Of a stretch of 64,000 nucleotides of DNA, positions 9,300 through 17,508 are shown one piece after another. Position numbers and translations under genes: made by a program. Position 1 is the first letter of the stretch. Every line of letters begins with the position of its first letter. The notes beneath the pieces were generated by a model. The model was not told the origin of the DNA, searched no databases, and saw only the letters and a program-made list of their open reading frames with translations. The DNA lies in the NCBI GenBank assembly GCA_910586965.1, contig CAJUMF010000019.1, positions 1 to 64,000 of the forward strand, read 5' to 3'. Source of the DNA: an uncultured Dorea sp. (lineage in GTDB: Bacteria > Bacillota > Clostridia > Lachnospirales > Lachnospiraceae).

Positions 9300-9301
9300 C
9301 A

Positions 9302-10066
9302 TTAACAACTCTTACATCCCCTCACCTCAAGTATCCCCTTGAGCACCGTCTCTCTGGCGGCTCTCGCCTTCTCGGGCTCCATCTTTGCGATGCCTTCAAG
9401 GGGATAAGGGATTCCAAGCTCTTTATATTTTGATACCCCCATCGTATGGTACGCAAGCACATCAAGCCCTTTTAAATTCTTCCATCTCCCGATAAGCCGC
9501 CCGAGTTCCTTTAAGTTCTCCTCCCCGTCCGTAATCCCCGGCACGCACACATGACGGACAATTACCGGAACCTTTGCCGCCTCAAGAGCCTTTGCAAATG
9601 CAAGGACCGGCTCCTGCCCTTTTGCGGTCAGCCTGACATGTTCTTTCGGCGAACTGTGCTTTACATCCAAAAGCACCAGGTCCGTCACCGCAAACAGGCG
9701 CTCAAATTCGCCTTTCCGTCTCCCTCCGCTTTCAGGTCCTACGGGGTAAGTGATTCCCGACGTATCCAGGCATGTATGGATTTTCCGCCTCTTCGCCTCC
9801 GCAAAAAGCTCCGTTAAAAATGCAAGCTGCATCAGCGGCTCTCCGCCCGTTGCCGTAATCCCGCCGCCCCGGTAGAACGGACGGTTCCTCTCGAAAAGCT
9901 CCAGAATCTCCGCCGCCGTCCGCTCACTCCCGCCGGACATCTCCCATGTATCGGGATTGTGGCAGTATTTGCAGCGCATGGGGCATCCCTGAAAGAAGAC
10001 GACAAGACGGATTCCGGGACCGTCCACGGTCCCAAAACTCTCTATCGAATGAATCCGCCCCTTCAT
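9302..10066 (-). CDS. pflA: pyruvate formate-lyase activating enzyme
   Basis: This radical-SAM activase of about 254 residues installs the glycyl radical on pyruvate formate-lyase. The cluster motif is CPMRCKYC (Cys 28, 32 and 35), preceded by FGTVDGPGIRLVVFFQGC. The SAM glycine motif is TATGGEPL, and later strands carry LLDVKH and VPVIVRHVCVPG. I choose the ATG one base after the stop of the 80-residue glycyl-radical gene; its ribosome site GAAGGGATG lies inside that gene's last codons. An ATG five codons earlier is possible. The arrangement implies translational coupling in the operon body-radical domain-activase. Confidence 0.94.
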   Translation of the reverse strand: MKGRIHSIESFGTVDGPGIRLVVFFQGCPMRCKYCHNPDTWEMSGGSERTAAEILELFERNRPFYRGGGITATGGEPLMQLAFLTELFAEAKRRKIHTCLDTSGITYPVGPESGGRRKGEFERLFAVTDLVLLDVKHSSPKEHVRLTAKGQEPVLAFAKALEAAKVPVIVRHVCVPGITDGEENLKELGRLIGRWKNLKGLDVLAYHTMGVSKYKELGIPYPLEGIAKMEPEKARAARETVLKGILEVRGCKSC

Positions 10067-10067
10067 G

Positions 10068-10310
10068 CTACATCCCTTCATGGAAAGTCCTCGAGATTAC
10101 CTCGTCCTGCTGTTCCTTCGTCAGCTTATTGAAATTCACCGCATATCCCGATACCCGGACGGTAAGCTGCGGATATTTCTCCGGATGCGCCTGCGCGTCC
10201 AGAAGTGTCTCCTTTGTAAACACATTGACATTCAGATGATGGCCGCCCTTCTGTGCGTAACCGTCAATCAGATTTACCAGATTATCTACCTGTGCCTCGC
10301 TGATATTCAT
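10068..10310 (-). CDS. stand-alone glycyl-radical domain of pyruvate formate-lyase (GrcA-like)
   Basis: This 80-residue protein matches the C-terminal radical domain of pyruvate formate-lyase from end to end. It has GGHHLNVNV, the helix HPEKYPQLT, the radical loop RVSGYAVNF (Gly at about 55) and the ending LTKEQQDEVISRTF. It has its own start ATG with a strong ribosome site (ACAGGAGGATTAATAT) and lies 67 bases after the stop of the large subunit, which ends just before this domain would begin. It is therefore not a simple frameshift. Function by homology: it carries the glycyl radical made by the activase and docks with the large subunit, like E. coli GrcA/YfiD, which repairs cut enzyme. Here it seems to be the only radical domain encoded next to the body. 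Confidence 0.92.
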   Translation of the reverse strand: MNISEAQVDNLVNLIDGYAQKGGHHLNVNVFTKETLLDAQAHPEKYPQLTVRVSGYAVNFNKLTKEQQDEVISRTFHEGM

Positions 10311-10377
10311 ATATTAATCCTCCTGTTTCTTTTCATTCTACTGCTGTTTTTTCCCCTGACCTGCCAATATGGCTCTC

Positions 10378-12477
10378 CTACACATCTCCATCATCCGCAA
10401 ACCCCGGCTCGTCACACGCGCAGTCCGGCTCCATGGAAAAGCTTAAGTCGTCAAGGCTGAGCTCGTCGAACAGCACCGCATCTTCCTTCCCGAGCGCTCC
10501 CGGTATGATGGAAAATGTATTCGAGATGCCGTCCTGTGCATCCTTAAACGGCAGCTTTGACACCGAGCTCAAGGATGCCACCGCGCCCTTTTCATCTCTG
10601 TGATGCATCGGATTTGCCCCCGGCGCAAACGCCTCTCCCGCCTTTCTTCCGTCCGGCGTGGAACCGGTATTCTTTCCGTACACTACATTGGACGTAATCG
10701 TAAGGATTGAAGTTGTGGGAATCCCGCCCCTGTAGGTATGGTTTCCCTTAATATAATGCATAAACTCGCGAACTACATCATAGGCGATATCGTCCACCCG
10801 GTCATCGTCATTTCCATACCGGGGATAATCGCCCTCCACCTCATAGTCAACGACAATGCCGTTCTCATCCCGAATTGTCCTCACCTTCGCGTACTTAATC
10901 GCCGAAAGGGAATCCGCCACCACGGAAAGCCCCGCGATGCCTGTAGCAAACCACCGGGTCACCTTCTTGTCGTGGAGCGCCATCTGAACGCGCTCATAGC
11001 AATATTTGTCATGCATATAATGGATGATGTTGAGCGTGTTCACATACACCTGCGCCAGCCACTTCATCATGTCGTTAAAACGTTCCATAACTTCGTCGTA
11101 ATCAAGATACTCCGAAGTGATTGGCCGGTATTTCGGTCCTACTTGCTTTTTCGATATCTCATCCACGCCGCCGTTGATGGCATAGAGCAGACACTTGGCA
11201 AGGTTCGCCCTGGCGCCGAAGAACTGCATCTCCTTGCCTACGCGCATGGAAGAGACACAGCAGGCGATAGCGTAGTCATCCCCGTGGGTCACCCGCATCA
11301 GGTCGTCATTTTCGTACTGGATGGAAGAGGACATAATGGATGTCCTGGCGCAGAACCGCTTAAAATTCTCCGGCAGCCTCACCGACCACAGCACCGTAAG
11401 GTTCGGTTCCGGCGCGGTCCCGAGGTTGGAGAGGGTGTGGAGATACCGGAAAGACATCTTCGTCACCATCGAGCGCCCGTCAATCCCCATGCCCCCGATG
11501 GACTCCGTCACCCACGTCGGGTCGCCGGAAAACAGCGCATTGTACTCCGGTGTCCTGGCAAATTTGACCAGACGGAGTTTCATGACAAAGTGGTCTACAA
11601 ATTCCTGGATTTCTTCCTCCGTAAACGTTCCGTCCGCCAAATCCCGTTCTGCATATATATCGATAAATGTGGACGTCCGGCCAAGAGACATAGCCGCCCC
11701 GTTCTGCTCCTTGATGGCCGCAAGATAGCCGAAATACATCCACTGAATTGCCTCCTTAACATTTGCCGCCGGCTTTGAGATATCAAAACCGTAGATAGAG
11801 CCAAGCTCTTTTAATTCCTTCAAAGCCTTAATCTGCTCAGACAGCTCCTCCCGCTGCCTGGTAACGTCCGAGTACATGATGATCCTCGTTCCGTCCTTCT
11901 GCCTCTGCTTGTCCTCAATGAGACGGTCAAGGCCGTAGAGCGCTACCCGCCGGTAATCGCCGATAATGCGCCCCCGCCCGTATGCATCCGGCAGGCCGGT
12001 GATGATATGGCTGGAACGGCACGCGCGCATTTCCGGGGTGTAAGCGTCAAATACACCGTCATTGTGGGTTTTTCTATGTTTCAGGAAAAAATCCACCACA
12101 TCCGGGTCTACATGATACCCGTTATCCTCACACGCTTTTACTGCCATGCGGATGCCGCCGTAAGGCTGCAATGCCCGTTTAAAAGGCTTATCCGTCTGGA
12201 ATCCCACGATTTTTTCCTTGCTTTTATCAAGATATCCCGGCCCGTGGGAGGTAATCCCCGACACAATCTTCGTATCCATGTCAAGAACCCCGCCGGCCTT
12301 CCTTTCCTCCTCCGAAAGCTTTAGCACCTGCTCCCAAAGCTCCTTTGTCGCCTGAGTCGGCCCTTTAAGAAACGATTCGTCCCCGTCGTAGGGCGTATAA
12401 TTTTTCTGGATGAAATCCCGGACGTTGATTTCCTTCTCCCAGACTCCGCCGTTAAATGATGTCCACTCCTGTCTCAT
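10378..12477 (-). CDS. pflB: pyruvate formate-lyase catalytic body lacking the glycyl-radical domain
   Basis: This 699-residue protein carries the ten-stranded barrel of formate C-acetyltransferase, which turns pyruvate and CoA into acetyl-CoA and formate. The active-site cysteine pair is in IACCVSSMRVGKEMQFFGARANL (Cys 406 and 407). The start ATG follows GGAGGGATTT. The homology runs to DGISNTFSIIPGALGKEDAV, where full-length enzymes continue into the radical domain. Here the chain ends in a short acidic, Cys-containing tail instead. Full-length enzymes are about 740-760 residues. The missing domain is encoded by the next gene, so the enzyme should work as a two-chain complex. Confidence 0.94.
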   Translation of the reverse strand: MRQEWTSFNGGVWEKEINVRDFIQKNYTPYDGDESFLKGPTQATKELWEQVLKLSEEERKAGGVLDMDTKIVSGITSHGPGYLDKSKEKIVGFQTDKPFKRALQPYGGIRMAVKACEDNGYHVDPDVVDFFLKHRKTHNDGVFDAYTPEMRACRSSHIITGLPDAYGRGRIIGDYRRVALYGLDRLIEDKQRQKDGTRIIMYSDVTRQREELSEQIKALKELKELGSIYGFDISKPAANVKEAIQWMYFGYLAAIKEQNGAAMSLGRTSTFIDIYAERDLADGTFTEEEIQEFVDHFVMKLRLVKFARTPEYNALFSGDPTWVTESIGGMGIDGRSMVTKMSFRYLHTLSNLGTAPEPNLTVLWSVRLPENFKRFCARTSIMSSSIQYENDDLMRVTHGDDYAIACCVSSMRVGKEMQFFGARANLAKCLLYAINGGVDEISKKQVGPKYRPITSEYLDYDEVMERFNDMMKWLAQVYVNTLNIIHYMHDKYCYERVQMALHDKKVTRWFATGIAGLSVVADSLSAIKYAKVRTIRDENGIVVDYEVEGDYPRYGNDDDRVDDIAYDVVREFMHYIKGNHTYRGGIPTTSILTITSNVVYGKNTGSTPDGRKAGEAFAPGANPMHHRDEKGAVASLSSVSKLPFKDAQDGISNTFSIIPGALGKEDAVLFDELSLDDLSFSMEPDCACDEPGFADDGDV

Positions 12478-12553
12478 AAATCCCTCCATTCTGCTTTCCC
12501 CTTGGGGGAAAGATAAACATTTGCCAGTTTCTATTATTTCCACTGCCGAGTAT

Positions 12554-12583
12554 AAAATAACCTGACTTGCCGACTTTTGTCAA
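12554..12583 (-). promoter_or_regulatory. candidate promoter of the pyruvate formate-lyase operon
   Basis: TTGACA (complement of 12578-12583) and TATTTT (complement of 12554-12559) are 18 bases apart and lie about 75 bases upstream of the pflB ATG. Confidence 0.55.
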
Positions 12584-12603
12584 GGCTTCGGCGTGTACGT
12601 TTT

Positions 12604-12651
12604 TGAGAACAATTATCAATATTTGCAATTTTACTGAAATAAGTGTATACT
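12604..12651 (+). promoter_or_regulatory. promoter of the ZIP transporter with a Fur-family-like box
   Basis: TTGCAA (12623-12628) and TATACT (12646-12651) are 17 bases apart. Immediately upstream, TGAGAACAATTATCA (12604-12618) fits the 7-1-7 palindrome TGATAATnATTATCA at 12 of 14 informative positions, which suggests Fur, Zur or a relative. The leader to the start codon is about 140 bases and includes small hairpins that I cannot assign to a riboswitch. Confidence 0.5.
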
Positions 12652-12798
12652 AAGAATATATTCTCCATGAATAACATTTTCCCCGAAAGGGAATATAATA
12701 ATACTGAGATTCGTGGGCAATTATTCCCAGCAGGAACATACGCTCTTCTGGGAAATCCATACAAGTTGTCCGTCAATATTCGTTAGAGGGTGATAGAT

Positions 12799-13575
12799 GT
12801 GCAGGCGTTTGCGATTTTGATGATTCCGTTTGCCGGAACGTCGCTGGGTGCGGCGATGGTATTTTTTATGCGCGGAAAGATGAACCTGAGGCTGGAGAAA
12901 CTTCTCCTGGGATTTGCCGCAGGAGTAATGATAGCGGCCTCGGTGTGGTCGCTGCTCATTCCGGCAATCGAGCTTTCCGAAGAACAGAATATGCCCGGAT
13001 GGATTCCGGCAGCGGCAGGATTTCTACTTGGTATCGCGTTCCTGCTCCTCCTAGACAGCCTGATTCCCCATCTCCACAAAGGCAGCGATAAACCGGAGGG
13101 TGTCAAAAGCAGGCTCCCCCGCACGACCATGCTGGTATTCGCAGTGACGCTCCACAACCTCCCGGAGGGCATGGCAGTAGGCGTGACCCTGGCGGGCGCG
13201 CTGCTTGGAAACACCGGAATCACTATGGCAGGGGCATTCGTGCTGTCTGTAGGCATCGCAATCCAGAACTTCCCCGAGGGAGCCATCATCTCCATGCCCC
13301 TTCGGAGCGAGGGCATGTCCCGGAAAAAAGCATTTGCCGCCGGGGTGCTCTCCGGCATCGTAGAACCCATCGGCGGGGCGGCGACCCTCCTCCTGGCAGA
13401 ATCCGTCACCCGGGTTCTCCCCTATTTGCTGGCTTTCGCAGCGGGTGCCATGATCTATGTAGTGGTAGAAGAACTGATACCGGAATCCCAGAACGGGGAA
13501 CATTCCAACATCGGAACCATCGGCGCTGCGCTCGGCTTTACACTGATGATGGTCCTCGACGTGGCGCTTGGGTAA
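12799..13575 (+). CDS. ZIP-family divalent metal transporter
   Basis: This polytopic membrane protein of about 258 residues has seven to eight hydrophobic segments. It carries both ZIP metal-site motifs, HNLPEGMAVG in helix IV and QNFPEGAIIS in helix V. It should import zinc, iron or manganese into the cytoplasm, like ZupT/GufA proteins; the metal is not clear from sequence. Both candidate starts are GTG. I prefer the one at 12799, which has AGAGGGTG about six bases upstream, over the one at 12790, which has almost no spacing. It stands alone, divergent from the pyruvate formate-lyase operon and convergent with the ArsC-like gene. Confidence 0.92.
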   Translation: MQAFAILMIPFAGTSLGAAMVFFMRGKMNLRLEKLLLGFAAGVMIAASVWSLLIPAIELSEEQNMPGWIPAAAGFLLGIAFLLLLDSLIPHLHKGSDKPEGVKSRLPRTTMLVFAVTLHNLPEGMAVGVTLAGALLGNTGITMAGAFVLSVGIAIQNFPEGAIISMPLRSEGMSRKKAFAAGVLSGIVEPIGGAATLLLAESVTRVLPYLLAFAAGAMIYVVVEELIPESQNGEHSNIGTIGAALGFTLMMVLDVALG

Positions 13576-13629
13576 ACCCGGCACACCATTCCATGCGGCG
13601 TCCGGGCAGAACATACAGCTTGCCCATAG

Positions 13630-13681
13630 AAAAAAGCGGACAGCATCAAAAGCATCACTGCTTACCTTTGATACTGTCCGC
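13630..13681 (-). terminator. terminator of the ArsC-like gene
   Basis: The 15-bp stem (gcggacagcatcaaa against tttgatactgtccgc, one mismatch) is followed on the minus strand by TTTTTT. It lies between two convergent genes. Confidence 0.85.
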
Positions 13682-13708
13682 AAACCATCTATACCTTTCT
13701 GCTTTCTT

Positions 13709-14068
13709 CTACAAATCCAGCTTTTCTTTCCACTCCGCCTCTTTAAATCCAGGCAGCGCAAAGTCTTCCCCCACGATGAGCGGGCGTTTCACCAGCATCC
13801 CGTCTGTAGCCAGCAGCTCATACACTTCCTCCTCCGACATCCCGGAAAGCTTATCCTTAAGCCCCAGCTCCCTGTACTTCATCCCGCTTGTATTGACAAA
13901 CCGCTTAATCCCAAGACCGCTCATTTCATGCCACCGGGAAAGCTCCTCCTTCGTCGGGTTCTCCTCCACGATATGCCGCGCCTCAAAAGTAACCCCCTGC
14001 TCCATAAGCCAGGCTTTCGCCTTTTTGCAAGTACTGCACTTCGGATATTCCAAAAATAAAACGCTCAT
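13709..14068 (-). CDS. ArsC/Spx-family protein
   Basis: This is a 119-residue cytoplasmic protein with a thioredoxin-like fold. It has the redox motif CSTCKKA (Cys 11 and 14) at the first helix and the late motif MLVKRPLIVG typical of the ArsC/Spx/YffB group. The strong ribosome site AAAGGAGG precedes the chosen ATG, 16 bases after the stop of the upstream gene, so the two are probably co-transcribed. CxxC proteins of this group include Spx-type regulators and glutaredoxin-like enzymes. An arsenate-reducing role is not supported by neighbours, as no ars genes are nearby. Confidence 0.88.
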   Translation of the reverse strand: MSVLFLEYPKCSTCKKAKAWLMEQGVTFEARHIVEENPTKEELSRWHEMSGLGIKRFVNTSGMKYRELGLKDKLSGMSEEEVYELLATDGMLVKRPLIVGEDFALPGFKEAEWKEKLDL

Positions 14069-14084
14069 AGCTCCTCCTTTTACG

Positions 14085-15230
14085 CTAGATAATCTGATCA
14101 AATGACACCGCCTCGGAGACCGTGATATCCGCCGCTGATATCCCGCCGGCGGCGCCCATGCCTGGCGCTCCTGCCGCGATGGTATCTACCGGCATGGAAA
14201 TGTCTGCCGGCGCGGCATACGGCGAGTATCCCAGGAATCTCTCCTCCTCATCCCGGTTTCTGAACTGGAATGCATGGTTCACATCCGCCAGATGCCCTTC
14301 CATGGCAATGCCCCTGTCGGCAATCTTCCGCGCATTCCGTTTCTTTTGGAGCTCTGCCTTAAGCTTTTGCTCCTTTTTCCTCTCCGCCGTCTTCTTTTTC
14401 TTAATCTTTGTAAGCTCCTCTTCATTCAGGCGGCGCATCTTGCGGCTCCCTCTCACCAAGAGCTTTTGGATGGAACTGATTGCCGAGCGCGCCTTTGCCT
14501 GTTCCTTCTGATTTCCAAGGCTCGCCACCATCCGAAGGGATGCCATGCTGCGGCGCGCCTCGCCCATGGCAGACTGCACCTGCCCCTTTGAGCCGGCTCC
14601 CGCCACCTTTGCGTAAAGCCCGGACACGGAAAATGCCGATGCCGACACTTTGATGCGGCTCTTATTCTTCGCCGCCTTCATCTCCTCCGTCATCTTCTTC
14701 ATCTGCTCAATCACACGCTTTTCTTCCGCAAACGGGTCGTCTTTCTCCTCCTGCCCGGGTACCGGCTCCTTCGCTGCCCACATCCGCACTCCGTCTTCCC
14801 CGATAAAAGCTCCCTGTGCAGGAAATCCTTCATTATCCTTAGAAAGCTGGGTCAACACCTGCCGCAAGATTGCTTTTCCCTTTTCTAACGACTCCGCGTC
14901 CGCCCCCATCTGCTCCAGCCACTCCGCCGATATGACCAGATGCTTTCCGCCTCCGAGGGCAGCCGCCGTACCTGCCAGATTATCTTCATCTATCCCGGTC
15001 CCGATGACAATGTGAACCTTCGAAAAATCTTTCTGTAAAGTTGCCAGTTCCTGAACCACTGCTTTTCTAAGCACCGTCTGTTTCGGCCACCCCTCAGAAA
15101 GCGAAAACTCATCCTTCGCGGTTTCCGGCCTGACGCTGCCTGACAGCCCGGCAGGAACCTCCGCTCTCGGGGATGCCGCCTGGATATTCTTTCCCGCAAT
15201 CTGCGTGACCGCACCGTTTATCCTGCTCAT
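14085..15230 (-). CDS. uncharacterised protein, possibly DUF6033-like
   Basis: This is a 381-residue protein starting at an ATG behind GAGGGATTTG. It begins SRINGAVTQIAGKN, has a middle alpha/beta region (KVHIVIGTGIDEDN, KHLVISAEWLEQM), a long charged coiled-coil region (Lys/Glu/Ala-rich, about residues 170-330) and a Gly/Ala-rich tail. I see no signal peptide, membrane segment or catalytic motif. The beginning resembles proteins called DUF6033 in Clostridia, from memory and not tested. It precedes the ArsC-like gene by 16 bases. The function is unknown. Confidence 0.75.
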   Translation of the reverse strand: MSRINGAVTQIAGKNIQAASPRAEVPAGLSGSVRPETAKDEFSLSEGWPKQTVLRKAVVQELATLQKDFSKVHIVIGTGIDEDNLAGTAAALGGGKHLVISAEWLEQMGADAESLEKGKAILRQVLTQLSKDNEGFPAQGAFIGEDGVRMWAAKEPVPGQEEKDDPFAEEKRVIEQMKKMTEEMKAAKNKSRIKVSASAFSVSGLYAKVAGAGSKGQVQSAMGEARRSMASLRMVASLGNQKEQAKARSAISSIQKLLVRGSRKMRRLNEEELTKIKKKKTAERKKEQKLKAELQKKRNARKIADRGIAMEGHLADVNHAFQFRNRDEEERFLGYSPYAAPADISMPVDTIAAGAPGMGAAGGISAADITVSEAVSFDQII

Positions 15231-15339
15231 CAAATCCCTCCCATAGATAATACCGGGGGCTAAAGATAGCTTTGCCCCCATGACACGATTCTTTCTATAT
15301 AATATATCGTCCGTTCTGCGGAAAAACTAACCGCTTTCC

Positions 15340-16224
15340 TTATTTATCACGGGATATGATATACACACTGCCCGCCGCGTCCTCCGCAGCATCCGCAGCA
15401 GTTATCTCTCCTTTTCGTATACCCCCTTCTGACCATGCATCCGTTTCTTCTATCTCTTTTCTCGCCTCACCCTCAATCTCCGGAGGAGCCTTTTTTACTT
15501 CCTGTCCTTTCTCCCAGACCTTTATCCGCTTATCCCCTTTTCCTTCCAGATAAATGGCCGAATCCTGCCGCTCCCTGACATCGCCGTCATATTCTTTTAC
15601 TTTTTTAGAAAGCGGAAAGATAAAAGAATAGCTTTTTATGCGGATAGCATCTACGTCCAGCGGCGCATTTTCAAGTCCGAAAACTCCTTCGTACTCGCCG
15701 GTAAGACCCTTTTCCTCATCTACTACCTCCTGCAGATTGCCCGCATAGCACATCCCGCATTTTTTATCCGGTTCCACTGTAACATACAGATATCCGTTAT
15801 CCAGCTCATAAACTTCCGTAACGCGCACATCGTCAACCTTAAGCCGGATATCGAACAGCGGAATCTTTCCCAGCCATCCGCCCATATAAGAACCATCAAG
15901 CCCTTCCAGAACAATCAGCGCAAGAATGACCGCCGCCACTATCCCTGCCGCTTTGATTGTCTGGCTCTTCGTAATCTCTTTCTTCGTCGCCTTGATGACC
16001 GAGACCGCCGCCTCCCTCATCTTTTCCTCCGACAAAAGCCCTTCCTTTTCCTCCGCAATCTTCTCCTCGGGAATCCCTTCCTTCAGCGCCTCGTAATATT
16101 CCTGGCACTTCTCGCACCCGGCAAGATGCTCCTCCACCATACTCTTGCTCTCCTCGCTGCACACATCATCCACATACAGCGGCAGCAAGTCTTTATTGAC
16201 ATTACACGGAATCCTGCTCATCAT
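15340..16224 (-). CDS. zinc-binding anti-sigma factor, membrane protein
   Basis: This 294-residue protein has an N-terminal anti-sigma zinc finger (HxxxCxxC, HLAGCEKC: His 33, Cys 37 and 40, with Cys 7 as likely fourth ligand). A cytoplasmic linker, one membrane helix at about 88-108 and an extracytoplasmic domain of about 185 residues follow. The ribosome site GGAGGTAT precedes the ATG. It lies directly downstream of an ECF sigma gene, joined to it by an 18-bp tandem repeat. By family rules it holds that sigma factor inactive at the membrane until an envelope signal appears. The outer domain has no match that I recognise. Confidence 0.88.
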   Translation of the reverse strand: MMSRIPCNVNKDLLPLYVDDVCSEESKSMVEEHLAGCEKCQEYYEALKEGIPEEKIAEEKEGLLSEEKMREAAVSVIKATKKEITKSQTIKAAGIVAAVILALIVLEGLDGSYMGGWLGKIPLFDIRLKVDDVRVTEVYELDNGYLYVTVEPDKKCGMCYAGNLQEVVDEEKGLTGEYEGVFGLENAPLDVDAIRIKSYSFIFPLSKKVKEYDGDVRERQDSAIYLEGKGDKRIKVWEKGQEVKKAPPEIEGEARKEIEETDAWSEGGIRKGEITAADAAEDAAGSVYIISRDK

Positions 16225-16239
16225 ATACCTCCTTTATCT

Positions 16240-16311
16240 TCCTTTTGCTTAACTGCTACCTTTACCTCAGCTGCTGCCTTTACTTCAACGGCTGCCTTTA
16301 CCTCAACTGCT
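16240..16311 (-). repeat. four tandem 18-bp repeats spanning the sigma-gene end
   Basis: Four 18-bp units occupy 16240-16257, 16258-16275, 16276-16293 and 16294-16311. The minus-strand consensus is AGCAGTTGAGGTAAAGGC. The sigma-factor stop codon (16298-16300) lies in the first unit in the direction of transcription, and units two and three repeat an in-frame TAA. The array ends at the anti-sigma ribosome site. Confidence 0.88.
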
Positions 16312-16801
16312 CCCTGATCTTAAGCTTGGCTCTGTGGTACGTTACCCGCGCCCAGCTCTCGCTCTTCCCAAACACTTCCCCAATCTCCTTGTACGACAGC
16401 TCCCCCAGCGTCCGAAGGCCGAACACTTCCTTATACGGCTCTTCCAGGCAATGAAGTGCCTTATAGATTGAAAGCACCTCATCCCGCCGGACAGCCGCCG
16501 ACTCTGCACTGCCTTCCTCCGCCCGGGGGCCTCCCTCCCGGACCTCCCCCGTAAGGCTCTTCTTCACGGTCTCAAACCGTTTCTTTCGGCGCACGTCGTC
16601 GATATACAGATTTTTCGCAATCTGGCACAGCCACGACTTCACCGAGCATTTCCCCTTAAAATGGTCAATCTCTTTAAGCGCCTTAAAAAAAGTCTCCTGG
16701 GTGATGTCCTCCGCCATGGACGGATTCCCGCTCATAGCAAGCACAAAAAGATATACGTCTTTAAAAAATCGTTCATATATGTCTTCAAAATCTATCTTCA
16801 C
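16298..16801 (-). CDS. ECF-type RNA polymerase sigma factor
   Basis: This is a 167-residue sigma-70 family protein with only regions 2 and 4. Region 2 has AEDITQETFFKALK and VKSWLCQIAKNLYIDDVRR. Region 4 has LRTLGELSYKEIGEVFGKSESWARVTYHRAKLK, the helix-turn-helix that binds the -35 element. Its ATG overlaps the stop of the ABC ATPase by four bases (ATGA), so translation is coupled. The anti-sigma gene follows. Cytoplasmic; likely directs a small envelope-response regulon, possibly this operon itself. Confidence 0.93.
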   Translation of the reverse strand: MKIDFEDIYERFFKDVYLFVLAMSGNPSMAEDITQETFFKALKEIDHFKGKCSVKSWLCQIAKNLYIDDVRRKKRFETVKKSLTGEVREGGPRAEEGSAESAAVRRDEVLSIYKALHCLEEPYKEVFGLRTLGELSYKEIGEVFGKSESWARVTYHRAKLKIREQLR

Positions 16802-17472
16802 TTCATCACCTCTTCTCCAATCCTCCCGTCCTCCACCCGCACGACTCTTGACCCGTACTTTGCAAGATTCGTATCATGGGTCACCATAACGACTGTCATC
16901 CCCCTTTGGTTCAATCCCTTAAGATACTCCATGACAATCCCTGAATTATACTGGTCTAAATTCCCTGTCGGCTCGTCCGCCAGCAAAATGCGAGGCTCAT
17001 TCACGACCGCTCTCGCAATTGCCGCCCGCTGCTGCTCCCCTCCCGACATCTGGGAAATATACTTTCTCTCCAGATGTTCCATCCCAAACTCCAAAAGCAG
17101 CCGCCGCACCCTCTTCTCCCTTTCTCTGCGGGGCATCCCCGCATATCCCAAAGGAACAGCGATATTTTCCAGCACATTAAGCTGAGGTATCAGATGATAC
17201 GCCTGAAACACAAAACCAATCTTCTGATTGCGGATTCTCGCACATTCCCTCTTTCCCAATCCGCGCACATCTTCATAGTCCAGCTCATAGCGCCCCGCCG
17301 TCGCCTCATCCAGAAGGCCGAGGATATTGAGCAGTGTAGATTTCCCGCTGCCCGACTCCCCGTATATGCAGACAAACTCTCCCTCTCCGATTGACAGGCT
17401 GACGCCCTTAAGCACCTCTGTCTTTACTGTTCCATTATGATACGTTTTCCCTATTTTATCCAGCAAAATCAT
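16798..17472 (-). CDS. ABC transporter ATP-binding protein (MacB/LolD-like)
   Basis: This is a 224-residue ATPase subunit with Walker A GESGSGKST, Q-loop VFQAYHLIPQLNV, signature MSGGEQQR, Walker B ILLADEPTGNLD and switch His VMVTHD. These are hallmarks of the MacB/LolD/FtsE group that works with FtsX-fold permeases. Two such permeases are encoded immediately upstream on the same strand. I chose the ATG behind GGGGAGGTGG; a GTG three codons upstream is possible. The complex is mechanotransducing or exporting rather than an importer, judging by family. Confidence 0.94.
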   Translation of the reverse strand: MILLDKIGKTYHNGTVKTEVLKGVSLSIGEGEFVCIYGESGSGKSTLLNILGLLDEATAGRYELDYEDVRGLGKRECARIRNQKIGFVFQAYHLIPQLNVLENIAVPLGYAGMPRREREKRVRRLLLEFGMEHLERKYISQMSGGEQQRAAIARAVVNEPRILLADEPTGNLDQYNSGIVMEYLKGLNQRGMTVVMVTHDTNLAKYGSRVVRVEDGRIGEEVMK

Positions 17473-17508
17473 AAAAGCCACCTCCCCTTATCCCGCCGGA
17501 GTCCACTC

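Noticed and set aside
10311..10377. Frameshift as the cause of the split pyruvate formate-lyase
   Set aside because: The gap holds a stop, 67 bases and a strong ribosome site before a new ATG, and the domain boundary is clean. This fits two genes rather than a base error.
10738..11778. Plus-strand frame of 346 codons opposite pflB
   Set aside because: Antisense to strongly conserved pyruvate formate-lyase codons; no start signals or known fold.
12534..12776. 80-codon minus-strand frame in the pflB-zip gap
   Set aside because: It overlaps the pflB promoter and leader and the zip promoter, has no ribosome site and an atypical composition.
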